Position numbers and translations under genes: made by a program
Part shown: positions 1 to 8,317 of the stretch, piece after piece
How positions within the stretch are numbered: the stretch's first letter is position 1
Layout: each line of letters begins with the position of its first letter
The notes under the pieces: generated by a model
Databases searched by the model: none
The model's input: the letters and a program-made list of their open reading frames with translations, nothing else
What the model was told of the DNA's origin: nothing
Assembly (NCBI GenBank): GCA_040754075.1
Contig: JBFMDH010000022.1
Span: 1-64,000 of the forward strand
DNA length: 64,000 nucleotides
Source of the DNA: Acidobacteriota bacterium
GTDB lineage: Bacteria > Acidobacteriota > Blastocatellia > UBA7656
Direction of reading: 5' to 3'

Positions 1-294
1 TGGGCGGAAGGCGACGAGTATTTTTCGGTCTGGTTTGAATCATTTGCGGCGCATATTATGCAATCTCTGGGATCGCTTCCAACAGATTGCGTTTCGACAA
101 GTTACTCAACTTTTGTCATGTACATAGCTGTCCGTCTTAAAGTAACCAATAAACGGGTAAGTCACAGACGTTGCAGATGCTGTGCTCTTTTTAGCCGGAG
201 AGCAAGCTGCCTGGATCACAGGCGTGCTAATGCCGCTCGACGGCGGCGTAACGGCTGGTCGTCACAATTAACCCATGCCATCAAAAAATCAAGC

Positions 295-329
295 GGAGCC
301 GCCAGTCGTTGTGCTGGCGGCTCCTTTCT
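295..329 (+). terminator. Rho-independent terminator
   Basis: A perfect 11-bp stem (295-305 with 314-324, arm GGAGCCGCCAG) has an 8-nt loop and is followed by TTTCT. It would end transcription of whatever enters from the left edge and separates it from the DoxX-sigma cassette. Confidence 0.75.
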
Positions 330-514
330 GATGAATTACTGTTGTGCAAAGATATGATGTCCAATTCAGTTACCGTTTTGGGCGCGCTGCCACGCGCGCC
401 GATTATTTCATCGTATGCCAACGTAGCGCATTATTTCTGTATGAGAAAATCTTTTGGAATAAATCACCTCAGTAAAGGAGTAGGTGGTATTGAGTGCTTA
501 ATTTGAATGGTGAA

Positions 515-546
515 AGAACCCTGGGATCAGAAGCCTCCAGGGTTCT
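515..546 (+). other. Leader hairpin upstream of DoxX gene
   Basis: A perfect 10-bp inverted repeat (515-524 with 537-546, arm AGAACCCTGG) encloses a 12-nt loop. It lacks a T-tract and lies 44 bases before the DoxX start, so it is more likely a leader structure or operator than a terminator. Function is not known. Confidence 0.5.
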
Positions 547-589
547 GGTGGATGAACCTAAGTAGAGACCATTTTGGAGGAGCTGAAAA

Positions 590-982
590 ATGGAATTATC
601 GAAAACCAAAAATACGCTTTTGTGGGTGCTGCAAATTCTTCTTGCCATTTTTTACATCGCTCAGGCGGTTCTCAAGTTAATGGGAAGTGAAGAGGTTGTG
701 GCGAACTTCAAACGCTGGGGCTTCCCCTCAGGCTTTCATCTGGTTATCGGCGGAGTTGAATTACTCGGCGGCTTGCTGCTGCTCTTTCCCAAAACCGCAG
801 CTTACGCAGCTATCGGGTTAATTTTGGTGATGATTGGCGCAGCGTTTACGCACATTCTCAACGGCGAAGGCGCGATGGTCATTATGCCGATTATCCCGCT
901 GCTTTTGCTCGCCGTAGTTGCCTACTTTCGAGGCGGTTGGGGTACAAAAGGAAGGCTGTCCAGGCTGGATGCCAACCAGTGA
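590..982 (+). CDS. DoxX family membrane protein
   Basis: A 130-residue integral membrane protein with four hydrophobic segments (about residues 10-30, 46-66, 68-92 and 95-113), the usual size and layout of the DoxX/DoxX-like family. Family members sit in the inner membrane and are often linked to redox or thiol stress, but no reaction can be assigned here. A strong Shine-Dalgarno (GGAGGAG, about 575-581) fixes the ATG start. It lies 67 bases upstream of an ECF sigma factor gene in the same direction, so the three-gene set DoxX-sigma-anti-sigma may be one transcription unit in which the membrane protein is a target or partner of the sigma system. Confidence 0.8.
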   Translation: MELSKTKNTLLWVLQILLAIFYIAQAVLKLMGSEEVVANFKRWGFPSGFHLVIGGVELLGGLLLLFPKTAAYAAIGLILVMIGAAFTHILNGEGAMVIMPIIPLLLLAVVAYFRGGWGTKGRLSRLDANQ

Positions 983-1049
983 ACCGCCATTTTGTGAACG
1001 AGAGATGTAATAGCAGGATATAAAATGAGCATATTTTGTACCCGGAGAT

Positions 1050-1595
1050 GTGGTGTCGAAATTCGATAACATTCAACGAAAGACCAATTTCGAGCGTCAG
1101 GTTATTGCTTATGTAGATGACTTATTGAAGACCGCCACTCATATCCTGAAGAACCGACAGGATGCTGAGGATGCGGTGCAGGAGGCATATTTTCGCGCCT
1201 GGAAATATTTTGAGTCTTTTGACCCATCTACGGATGGAAGACCCTGGATGTACCGCATTCTCTTTAACGTCATCAATGGCAAATTAGGGAAACGAGCAAA
1301 GCTGGCTGAAACTCCTTTTGAGGCGATGGAGAATGCTGACCTGCCCGCAAGTAAGGTTTTGATATTCGATCCGGTTGCCAGTTTAGATGGGAGTGAAGTG
1401 GTGGCAGCGACCGAAAAATTATCGGCGGAGCACCGCAGCGTTTTACTACTGGTTATCGTGGAAGAGTTCAGCTACAAAGAGACCGCTGACATCCTCGATA
1501 TTCCGGTTGGCACGGTAATGTCCAGGCTGCACCGCGCCAGAAAAGAGATTCGCGCGATTCTTAATCGAAAGCGCGCGACAGGAACTTCGCATTGA
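1050..1595 (+). CDS. RNA polymerase ECF-type sigma-70 factor
   Basis: A 180-residue sigma factor with only regions 2 and 4, the ECF layout. Region 2 lies at about residues 18-85, with the acidic stretch RQDAEDAVQEAYFRAWKYF. Region 4 lies at about 125-175, with helix-turn-helix ETADILDIPVGTVMSRLHRA. There is no ATG: two consecutive GTG codons (1050 and 1053) are candidates, and the GGAG at 1044-1047 is better spaced for 1053. The next gene, 44 bases downstream, encodes a zinc-finger anti-sigma protein with one membrane span, the expected partner. The regulated promoter is not identifiable from sequence alone. Confidence 0.9.
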   Translation: MVSKFDNIQRKTNFERQVIAYVDDLLKTATHILKNRQDAEDAVQEAYFRAWKYFESFDPSTDGRPWMYRILFNVINGKLGKRAKLAETPFEAMENADLPASKVLIFDPVASLDGSEVVAATEKLSAEHRSVLLLVIVEEFSYKETADILDIPVGTVMSRLHRARKEIRAILNRKRATGTSH

Positions 1596-1639
1596 TGCCA
1601 TCCTGATTGAACTACTGAAGGGTAGGTGGTGGAGTATTT

Positions 1640-2404
1640 ATGAATTGCAAGGAAACCCAGGAACTCATTCAATTGTTTTTGGATAGTGAATTAGACTCGC
1701 GAAATACGCTCGATGTGCAGGCACATTTAGAGACCTGTTATGCCTGTACGCGACAACTAGACGCTTATGCCGAACAGGATCGGTTGCTTAAAGACCGAAT
1801 CAAAACCGAAAAGGTGGATAGCCGTCGGCTTCTTGACAACATTCGTGGTGTGATGGAGGAAAAGCCTGTCACCGTTAAGCCGCGATGGTTTGCGTTTGAT
1901 GGATGGAAGCGGGTTGCCGCGATCATTGTACTTGGCTTTTTAATCACCTTTTTCGCCTTACAATCCTTTCTCCCGGGCGGCAACAGTAAGGTGTATGCTG
2001 ATGTGGTCACCGACCATGCCAATCATTGCTCAATGGAGGCAATGATGGGTATTGGCAGCGATAGCGCAGAATTTAATCTACTGGTGCGTCAATATGGTGG
2101 TCTTGTCAGAGTGCCTGATCTTTCGACCTTTGGGTACGCTAGCCCGCAGGCGCGTCCCTGTCTGATAGACGGGCTTGATTTTCTTCATATCGCTTTTTAC
2201 AGCCCGAATGCCAAACCGATTTCATTGTTTGTGCGCCCACACCAACCGGGGTTGATCACGGATCGTTTAACCCTGTTCCAAAAAGGCAATTATCGGGTGG
2301 CGGCACTCGCCCCAGCCGGAGTTGACCTGATCGTTGTTACCTCCGGTGATGAGTCGCAGGCGAAAGACCTTGCCGAGTTGATCAGCAACCAATTACAGGG
2401 CTAA
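1640..2404 (+). CDS. Transmembrane anti-sigma factor, zinc-finger type
   Basis: 254 residues. The N-terminus carries a zf-HC2 (ZAS-like) pattern: Cys3, His29, Cys33, Cys36, with the HxxxCxxC core seen as HLETCYAC. This is the domain that clamps ECF sigma factors in the cytoplasm. A single membrane span follows at about residues 92-111, then a ~140-residue periplasmic domain (112-254) that could sense the signal; it contains Cys32-distant cysteines near residues 130 and 174 but no domain I can name. It is encoded directly after its presumed sigma partner. Release may require regulated proteolysis or a thiol/metal change, which is inference. Confidence 0.85.
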   Translation: MNCKETQELIQLFLDSELDSRNTLDVQAHLETCYACTRQLDAYAEQDRLLKDRIKTEKVDSRRLLDNIRGVMEEKPVTVKPRWFAFDGWKRVAAIIVLGFLITFFALQSFLPGGNSKVYADVVTDHANHCSMEAMMGIGSDSAEFNLLVRQYGGLVRVPDLSTFGYASPQARPCLIDGLDFLHIAFYSPNAKPISLFVRPHQPGLITDRLTLFQKGNYRVAALAPAGVDLIVVTSGDESQAKDLAELISNQLQG

Positions 2405-2412
2405 GCACGAGG

Positions 2413-2520
2413 CTAAACCAGAACTTAAAACATCGGCACACTCGATAAGGCGAGAATACCGATAAACTAAGGCTTTTCGTCATAATGTGGTGTGTGCCAA
2501 TCTTCTGCATTCCGGTTTGG
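2413..2520 (+). repeat. MITE-like repeat, copy A
   Basis: A ~108 bp element with terminal inverted repeats (2413-2423 CTAAACCAGAA; 2510-2520 complement CCAAACCGGAA). It shares its ends and most of its interior (blocks GGCACACTCGAT, CCGATAAAC, TCTGCATTCCGGTTT) with the reverse complement of 5644-5748. It lies just after the anti-sigma gene and before the 3' end of the response regulator gene. No coding capacity. Confidence 0.75.
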
Positions 2521-2603
2521 TAGTTCAATGGCGCAGCCCCATCGGCTGCGAAGTGTCACGTCGGGGAGGACGGCAAGCACCTCCACACAGTTTACAGGAT
2601 GGG

Positions 2604-3239
2604 CTAGTCGGACGGTCTGGCTTCGAGTATGAAGCGGGCGATTTCAACGCGGTTACTGAGTCCCTTCTTGGCAAGAATGTGACTGACGTGATTTTCAACC
2701 GTCCTGACGCTGATGTCGAGTTCGGCGGCGATCTCTTTATTGCTGAACCCGCGCGCCACCGCTTCGGCGATCTTCAACTCGGCATCGGTCAAATCCTCCA
2801 GGTAATGGCGGGGAGAGGGTAACGCCTCTGCCGCGCCCAGCATCCGCGAAAATTCGGCGCGGGTGCGCTCGACGCGGTTGAAGATAGCCAGAATGACCGC
2901 GAGCAATTCGTCCGGCTCAAACGGTTTGGTGATATAAGCGTCCACCCCCGTCCGAAAGCCTTCGACGCGGTCTTCTTTCTGGTCTTTCGCGGTCAGAAAA
3001 ATCACCGGAATCAGGGCAGTTCGCGGCGACGAACGGATGCGGTGCACAAGTGTGTGGCCGTCCATCCCCGGCATTCTCACGTCGCTGATGATCAAATCCG
3101 GGAGGGACTCGGTGAGACTCACCAATGCGTCCCTGCCGCTGCGCGCGGTGCTGACGTCGTAGCCCTCCAACCGCAGACAGGCGGCGACCGCGCGCAACAA
3201 GTTCGGTTCGTCGTCTACCACAAGAAGCCGTTTAGCCAT
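2604..3239 (-). CDS. NarL/FixJ-family response regulator
   Basis: 211 residues. The receiver domain occupies about 1-120, with acidic pair Asp9/Asp10, phospho-acceptor Asp53 (ISDVRMPG) and Lys105 (TKPFEP). A LuxR-type helix-turn-helix follows at 148-205 (ELKIAEAVARGFSNKEIA, then VRTVENHVSHILAKKGL). The ATG at 3239 overlaps the TGA of the upstream kinase gene by one base, indicating translational coupling; a longer in-frame start inside the kinase gene is less likely. The pair forms a complete two-component system, with this protein the DNA-binding output. Codon use is clearly more GC-rich than in the genes beyond 14 kb. Target genes are not evident; the divergent gene at 5257 is a candidate. 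Confidence 0.9.
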   Translation of the reverse strand: MAKRLLVVDDEPNLLRAVAACLRLEGYDVSTARSGRDALVSLTESLPDLIISDVRMPGMDGHTLVHRIRSSPRTALIPVIFLTAKDQKEDRVEGFRTGVDAYITKPFEPDELLAVILAIFNRVERTRAEFSRMLGAAEALPSPRHYLEDLTDAELKIAEAVARGFSNKEIAAELDISVRTVENHVSHILAKKGLSNRVEIARFILEARPSD

Positions 3240-5077
3240 CAATTTTGCTCCTCGTCCGCCAAGCCGTTCTCCTGACTCCCCCACCTCGGCAGAGAGATGG
3301 TGAACGTGCTGCCGATCCCGGCGATGCTTTCTACAGAGATGCGTCCGCCGATCCCTTCGATGATTGTTCGCCCCAGGTAAAGGCCAAGTCCAACACCCGG
3401 CGCTTCCGCGACCTCTTCACTCACTTCAAGTAAAGGGTCAGTGACGCCAAGGCGAGGGGCGTGCCCGCGATAAAACTTCTCAAAGATGAATGGCAGGTCT
3501 TCAGCCAGAATGCCACGCCCGGTATCGGCAACCTGAATGACTACCTCATCCCCCACACTTTCGGCACGGATGCGAATTCGTCCGCCGTCAGGCGTATACT
3601 TGACGGCATTTTCAACCAGCCCGCACAGGGCACGCCGCAGGGCTGCGCGGTCGGCGAGCACCTGCGGCAGGGTTTCGGGGAGTTCGGCGCTGAGCAGGTG
3701 GCGGTGCGCCTCGGCACTGTGACGGGTGATGGTGAGGGTTGAGTTAACCACTTCCCTTACGTCCACCGGATCAAGGGTGATGTTGAAGGTGCCGGACTCG
3801 ATGCGGGAAAGGTCAAGCAGGTTCAGCACCAGATCGATCTGCCGGTCGCACTCTGCCTCTATGGTATCCAGGAATTCTTCGCGCTCTTCCAGGCTCACCT
3901 TTCCGCGCCTGAGGACGCGAACCAGCGTTTTAACTGTGGTCAGCGGAGTCCGCATCTCATGCGAAACGCCACTCACAAAATCTGACTTCAACCGGTCAAG
4001 CTCTTTCAGCCGCATCTCGCGCTCTTCAATCTCTTGTGCCATGAAGTTAAAAGAGGTGCGAAGCTCTTCAAATTCGCCGGCGGCTGCAAAGGTCGCGCGT
4101 GTGGAAAGCTCTCCCGCGCCGAACCTCTGGGTGGCTTGACTCAGCCCTCGTATAGGCTGAACGACTCCCCGCGCCATCACAATCGATGCCAGGATTGCCA
4201 GCAATACTCCGGCGAGGCTGAACAGTAGAAAGCGGTTGAGTTGCGCCTGCGCCGGAGCATACAGCGTGTCGCTGGGCAGCCCGACCAGAGTGACGCAGCC
4301 GGTATCCCCGACGCGCGCCATACCATAAACCCGCCGTATTCCGTCAATCGGGCTTTTAAGCTCGATCATGGCAGTCGGGTTGTCGCCTAATGCTGAGTAA
4401 AACGGCGAGTTGCTCATGTCCTTGCCGAGATAGGTTTCGGGGCTGGGGTTGCGGTAAAGGATAATGCGACTCTGCGGGCCAAAGACGGCGAAGACGGATT
4501 GACTGGAAAGCTTGATTTCTTTCAGAAAAAAATTGCTCAGGGTGCTGACATCGATTTGCGCCACCGCCGCGCCACCGCGACTCATCGGCACCGCCAGCAG
4601 GAAAATCCCGCGCGGGTCGCCCGACGGCCAATCCGTATCCACCACCCATTTCCTCTCCCGCAGTTGGGTTAAGATTTTGTTCGCCACGTCTGTAGAAAGC
4701 GCGGGTGCGTTGGAAGGCTCTGAAATTGTCACCTCACCTGATGAATTCAGAATACGAAGTCCGATCCAGTGCGAGCGGCTGGTGACCACCAGATCAAGCA
4801 GGTGCTGCAACTCAAGCCGCGGCGTCGGTCGTTCATCGAAATTCGCGGCTACGGTCGTCAGGGGTTCCCGCTGGGATTCCAACCATTGCTCAAAGGCGAC
4901 GGCGGTGATTTCGGCTTGCAATTTTATCGAATCCTCGAGCTGGTCACGAGTGGCATTTGACATCGCCCAGAGACTCACAAACCCCACGAGGGCGAGCGGC
5001 AACGCGACACCCGCCGCATAAACGAGCAGCTTGAAGCGAATTCCACCTTTAAAACCATCGCGGCGCATATGCATCAA
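3239..5077 (-). CDS. Membrane sensor histidine kinase with Cache-like sensor domain
   Basis: 612 residues. A membrane span at about 15-36 and another at about 283-303 enclose a ~245-residue extracytoplasmic region of Cache/PAS-like character. HAMP follows at about 304-356, HisKA with phospho-acceptor His373 (SGVSHEMRTPLT), and HATPase_c with N box (LVENAVKYTPDGG, Asn490), G1 (DTGRGI, 518-523) and G2 (GVGLGL, 561-566). All catalytic motifs are intact. It precedes and overlaps the NarL-type regulator by one base. The ligand is unknown. The kinase-regulator pair together with the small gene at 5257 is enclosed by two inverted MITE-like repeats. Confidence 0.92.
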   Translation of the reverse strand: MMHMRRDGFKGGIRFKLLVYAAGVALPLALVGFVSLWAMSNATRDQLEDSIKLQAEITAVAFEQWLESQREPLTTVAANFDERPTPRLELQHLLDLVVTSRSHWIGLRILNSSGEVTISEPSNAPALSTDVANKILTQLRERKWVVDTDWPSGDPRGIFLLAVPMSRGGAAVAQIDVSTLSNFFLKEIKLSSQSVFAVFGPQSRIILYRNPSPETYLGKDMSNSPFYSALGDNPTAMIELKSPIDGIRRVYGMARVGDTGCVTLVGLPSDTLYAPAQAQLNRFLLFSLAGVLLAILASIVMARGVVQPIRGLSQATQRFGAGELSTRATFAAAGEFEELRTSFNFMAQEIEEREMRLKELDRLKSDFVSGVSHEMRTPLTTVKTLVRVLRRGKVSLEEREEFLDTIEAECDRQIDLVLNLLDLSRIESGTFNITLDPVDVREVVNSTLTITRHSAEAHRHLLSAELPETLPQVLADRAALRRALCGLVENAVKYTPDGGRIRIRAESVGDEVVIQVADTGRGILAEDLPFIFEKFYRGHAPRLGVTDPLLEVSEEVAEAPGVGLGLYLGRTIIEGIGGRISVESIAGIGSTFTISLPRWGSQENGLADEEQN

Positions 5078-5256
5078 TGATTTCCAAATGCGAACCTGCT
5101 CAACATCGTGAGATGATTTGGAAAGTAAAGTATAGCACTCCCTACTTCTCCCCTAATAGCGGGAAACACCTAGGCGATGAGAGTGATTTCACAGTATTTT
5201 TCACCGTCCTTAAATCGCTATCGTAATCTATCAAACCATCGTTAAAGGATTAGAGC

Positions 5257-5559
5257 ATGATTTTCTACATCGGATCGAAACAGTTTGGCGGATCGTCCGC
5301 TGTCGAGGTCACACGAAAAATAGAGGGCGATTGCGCGGCATATCACCAGGAGGGAGGGACGGTGCGCGACTTCATATCCTGGTCGCTGCTACAACTCGAA
5401 GGACAGTTGCCGCGGAGAGAACTTGCCGTCAGCGACCACGTCAGCGACGAAACCCTGGCGTTCAGTTATTTGTGTCTGCTCGATCGGTACGGGTTAGGTG
5501 AATTAGACTGCCTGACGGAAGCAAATCAACATCACCCTGCAAAGATGAATGTCCGGTAA
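5257..5559 (+). CDS. Small hypothetical protein divergent from the kinase gene
   Basis: 100 residues, soluble, no signal peptide or membrane span, no family I recognise. It is acidic, with a predicted helical middle (RDFISWSLLQLEGQLP) and a second helical block (SDETLAFSYLCLLDRYGL). The start is ATG with a weak AAAGGA about 11 bases upstream. It is transcribed divergently from the histidine kinase, with a 179-base shared promoter region, and lies inside the pair of MITE-like repeats, so it may be controlled by that two-component system. It could be a false ORF, but its codon use matches that of the neighbouring kinase. Confidence 0.5.
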   Translation: MIFYIGSKQFGGSSAVEVTRKIEGDCAAYHQEGGTVRDFISWSLLQLEGQLPRRELAVSDHVSDETLAFSYLCLLDRYGLGELDCLTEANQHHPAKMNVR

Positions 5560-5643
5560 ACTGCACGGATGACTTTATAAGTATAAACACTCAGACCGAA
5601 TAAGGGTTCATACAGATGATCGGTTGAACAAATAATTTACCAT

Positions 5644-5748
5644 CTAAACCGGAATGCAGATGCTTGGTACACGACACATTAAGAATAAGCCCGGTTTATC
5701 GGCATTTTTTCAACATCGAGTGTGCCAACCTCATGCTTTCTGGTTTAG
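5644..5748 (-). repeat. MITE-like repeat, copy B (inverted)
   Basis: A ~105 bp element in the opposite orientation to the copy at 2413-2520. Terminal inverted repeats are CTAAACCGGAA (5644-5654) and the complement CTAAACCAGAA (5738-5748). Interior blocks match copy A with substitutions and small gaps, so the copies are related but diverged. It lies between the small gene at 5257 and the ankyrin gene. Confidence 0.75.
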
Positions 5749-5817
5749 ACAGGCGCTTCTGGGTAGATTCAGCCGAATGCCTACCCATAAGCTTTACTAA
5801 CCAGGTAAGGAGATAAC

Positions 5818-6465
5818 ATGAAAAAACAAGGAGTTTTAACATGTGCGCTGGTTCTTTTGATTTCAGCGGTCGCTTTCGGAAAGGATGACAAAGTCACTTT
5901 GCACGAAGCGGCAAGGAAAGGGGATACCGATAAAGTCAAAGAGTTGTTAGCGGGAGAGGCGGATATCAATTCAAAAGATCACACCGGGCGCACGCCGTTG
6001 ATGGAGGCGGCATACTGGGGTCGCGCCGACACGGTTGCCTTTTTGCTTGAGAAAGGCGCGGACGTGAACCTGAAGGATAAGCGCGGGCTGACGGTCTTAA
6101 TCGCCGTATCGCAGCCCGGTCACCATAAAATTGTTCAGGCGCTGCTGGCAAAGGGGGCTGAGGTGAACGCCAGGAACAACGAGGGCAGTACCGCCTTGAT
6201 CGAAGCGGCGGCTAACGGTCGGGCAGAGATTGTCGAAACCTTGCTGCTGGCCGGCGCCGACGTTAATGCCAAGAAGAATAACGGCCGCACGGCTCTGATG
6301 ATGGCTGCCTATTTCGGGCACCCCAAAGTGGTGAAAGCCTTGCTTGACCGGGGCGCGAAGCTCGGCGAGAAAGACAACTCCGGTTATGTGGCGTTGGATT
6401 TTGCCAAAAGCGGAGATCACAAAGAGGTCATTGAGATGTTGACTCATGTCCAGGCAAAACAGTGA
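5818..6465 (+). CDS. Secreted ankyrin-repeat protein
   Basis: 215 residues. An N-terminal signal peptide (about residues 1-21, basic then hydrophobic, ending VAFG) is followed by five to six ankyrin repeats of about 33 residues with the typical [14 protein letters not shown] and GHxKVVxALL words (about residues 28-212). The protein is therefore probably periplasmic and acts in protein binding; no partner can be named. The start has a clear AAGGAG eight bases upstream. The product ends immediately before a universal-stress-protein remnant. Ankyrin proteins of this size often partner with catalases or other stress enzymes, but nothing here proves that. Confidence 0.85.
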   Translation: MKKQGVLTCALVLLISAVAFGKDDKVTLHEAARKGDTDKVKELLAGEADINSKDHTGRTPLMEAAYWGRADTVAFLLEKGADVNLKDKRGLTVLIAVSQPGHHKIVQALLAKGAEVNARNNEGSTALIEAAANGRAEIVETLLLAGADVNAKKNNGRTALMMAAYFGHPKVVKALLDRGAKLGEKDNSGYVALDFAKSGDHKEVIEMLTHVQAKQ

Positions 6466-6488
6466 TCCCACTTCTCAGTGACTTCAAT

Positions 6489-6587
6489 GGGTCGCGCGGT
6501 CTTACGGGGATTAAGAAACTCCTGCTCGGAAGTGTTGCGCAATCAATCGTCAGTCATGCACCGTGTTCGGTCGAAGTCGTCCGGGCC
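6489..6587 (+). pseudogene. Universal stress protein (UspA) C-terminal remnant
   Basis: The frame starting at G of [19 protein letters not shown] and ending in [10 protein letters not shown] matches the C-terminal ATP-binding signature of UspA-domain proteins (G-x2-G-x9-G-S). Nothing upstream encodes the rest of the ~140-residue domain: the ankyrin gene stops at 6465, and there is no suitable start or ribosome site. Only the last ~33 residues of a Usp therefore survive, as a decayed gene fragment. Its presence between stress-type genes suggests the region once held a fuller stress island. Confidence 0.65.
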
Positions 6588-6774
6588 GCGGGGCAATCAA
6601 GCTGCCTGAAATTCCAGACAACCTGTACTCTGGAATCTCTTTTCGCCAGCACTCGCTTTGACGGGGGGCTGCGGCTTTCACTTAGTCTCAGCTCGCCCCG
6701 CTGGTATAACCGACTTGAGCAGTCCAGTTCCACCTTCGATTCCTGTCGAGGTAGCTCAAATCACGGAGGTCATA

Positions 6775-7230
6775 ATGAAGACCAAGTTGACACCACTCCT
6801 GTCAACTCTCGTCATAACGATCAGCCTTCTTATCGGTTGTGAGACTCAAAACGTCAAGCTGCAAAATGCCAATGCGCCTGACCCGGCAAAAACCGGCAAC
6901 GCGAATAACGGCGATTGGAATATCTCGCGCGAAGCGTTCGAGAGACAGAAAGATCGCCTTGCCAAAGAGGCCAGAGAGTTGGGGAGAAAAATCGGGGACG
7001 GTAACGATGACCTGTGGATTTGGACCAAGACGCGCGGTGCGCTGGCTTACGCCGACGGACTAAGAGGTGTGACCATCAATGTCGATGTCGAAAACGCCGT
7101 CATCACGTTAAGCGGCAGGTTGCCGAATGAGGCTCAGAAAACTCAAGCCGAAGAAATTGCCCGCAATATCGATGGCGTTAAGAGTGTAAAAAATGACCTG
7201 ATCGTTTCTGCGAACCTGCATACTGGCTGA
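6775..7230 (+). CDS. BON-domain lipoprotein
   Basis: 151 residues. A lipoprotein signal peptide ends in a lipobox (LLIGC, Cys22), so the mature protein should be membrane anchored. A low-complexity Asn/Ala-rich linker and a charged helical stretch follow (about 45-80). The C-terminal ~70 residues are a BON domain (about 80-147: [42 protein letters not shown]), as in OsmY-like osmotic-stress proteins, which bind membranes or envelope partners. The ATG at 6775 has GGAGG five bases upstream; the longer in-frame ORF from 6658 is rejected because it would bury the signal peptide. Confidence 0.85.
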   Translation: MKTKLTPLLSTLVITISLLIGCETQNVKLQNANAPDPAKTGNANNGDWNISREAFERQKDRLAKEARELGRKIGDGNDDLWIWTKTRGALAYADGLRGVTINVDVENAVITLSGRLPNEAQKTQAEEIARNIDGVKSVKNDLIVSANLHTG

Positions 7231-7461
7231 CCTCATATCTATCAGAGGGCGTTCGTCGCAGGCATCATCGGAGTGTCGCAATCGGGTTGTTGAAGACAGG
7301 TCTTTGCTTGACCAGATGTGCCAGGTATTCGGGCACCATCCGACCTTAAAATAGAGTTTGAAGTGGGAAGAAAGGGGGAAGAAAAAGCAGCGATTGCAGG
7401 GCAGTGTGCCAGGATGGTCGCCAATGTCTGTCAGCAGAATTTGGAACTTCTCAGGCGCGAA

Positions 7462-7545
7462 TCACGCTAAGGGTTGCGGGCTTTCCGGTGTCGCAAGCCC
7501 TTCGCCGATTAGTCCAATTGCTAATAGTTCTTTAAGTCCGAGCAT
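7462..7545 (-). CDS. Possible 27-residue peptide
   Basis: A very short frame with ATG, a GGAG about nine bases upstream, and a hydrophobic N-terminus (MLGLKELLAIGLIGEG) followed by a polar tail. The only support is the ribosome site and its position next to another minigene on the same strand. It could equally be chance or the remnant of a longer gene. Confidence 0.2.
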   Translation of the reverse strand: MLGLKELLAIGLIGEGLATPESPQPLA

Positions 7546-7626
7546 AATTGATCTCCATTCCACTATCGCTTATGCGCCATCTTTTGGTGGCATAAATGTA
7601 GCGTCACTTATGCTATTTAAGTGATA

Positions 7627-7794
7627 TTACCCATGAATAGATTTCCGACTGTTGAATAGATTGATAAGAAAAATGAGGACTGCTGGAAGTAGTAGCAGAT
7701 GAATAAAGCCGCCAAGATTTAATAAAAATCCCCAAAACCACAAAACTATGATGACAGCAAACACGAACCAAAGGTCGGCTTCAATATCCTTCAT
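7627..7794 (-). CDS. DUF5670 (lmo0937-type) mini membrane protein
   Basis: A 55-residue frame below usual ORF cut-offs. Two hydrophobic segments (about residues 8-28 and 30-46) include WFWGFLLNLGGFIHLLLL, closely resembling the lmo0937/DUF5670 family of ~50-residue inner-membrane proteins (pattern LW-x-LG-x-GG-x-IHLLL). AAAGGGG lies about six bases before the ATG. The family is common in stress-gene neighbourhoods of Acidobacteria and Bacteroidetes but has no known biochemical role. It is consistent with the BON, ankyrin and Usp-remnant genes nearby. Confidence 0.65.
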   Translation of the reverse strand: MKDIEADLWFVFAVIIVLWFWGFLLNLGGFIHLLLLPAVLIFLINLFNSRKSIHG

Positions 7795-8317
7795 AGTTGC
7801 CCCTTTCTTTTGAGATCTCCGATGTGCATCCAGATTAAGTCAATCAGACGGCTATTTTCTTCCGTGTGATCCCTCAGACTTATAAGTAATTTCACTCAAA
7901 CTGCGCGGATGAACGCTTTATGCTGATACATCGATCTCACTGACCGGGCTGGTTCAAACGGGTTCTATCCGTCCCGATTTGAAAAATAGGGATAATCACT
8001 CATGCGCTATGGGTATTCACACCCTGATTTCCGCCTTTAATTTTCACTAAAATCATTACTGGCAAGGCGTTGATGAACCATTATCGGAATGATGAGTCAG
8101 AGAGCCGGCGAATGTGTCTATTTCTCAACTCGACGACCAGGTTTTGAAATCGCTGAACGGAGTGACGCCCAAGACAAAATAGGTTGCACCCATCAGCGAT
8201 ATAGATGCCGGGCGCGCATTATTTAATGGGGGTGACCCGTCCGCTGACAGACGACTCTGCCGCAACGCATTAAAAGATGTAGAAAGGAGAACGCCAATTA
8301 AATCTGCACAATCATCA

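Larger units (their letters stand above)
1..589. other. Left-edge region without a confident gene
   Basis: Frame 1 is open from the window edge to base 357, but its composition past about base 130 is Arg/Cys-rich and unlike neighbouring proteins, and a strong terminator lies inside it at 295-329. I therefore do not call it a gene. The 3' end of an unseen upstream gene could occupy the first ~130 bases. The rest holds two hairpins, listed separately, and the leader of the DoxX gene. Confidence 0.5.
7231..8317. other. Long gene-poor stretch with one or two minigenes
   Basis: Over 1 kb between the BON lipoprotein and the alpha-mannosidase. I find one convincing minigene (7627-7794, minus) and one weak one (7462-7545, minus). 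Plus-strand open frames here are compositionally poor. The remainder shows no tRNA, no clear terminator and no recognisable gene remnant. Confidence 0.5.

Noticed and set aside
58-357. Plus-strand open frame at the left edge
   Set aside because: A perfect terminator hairpin lies within it, the residues are Arg/Cys-rich and unlike real proteins, and there is no ribosome site.
2487-2822. Open frame on the plus strand opposite the response regulator
   Set aside because: Its larger part is antisense to the LuxR-type domain, which has clear protein motifs on the minus strand.
5554-7920. Weak similarity between 5554-5600 and 7880-7920 (words like CTTATAAGTA and CTGCRCGGATGA)
   Set aside because: The words occur in different order with no alignable ends, so I cannot call it a repeat family.
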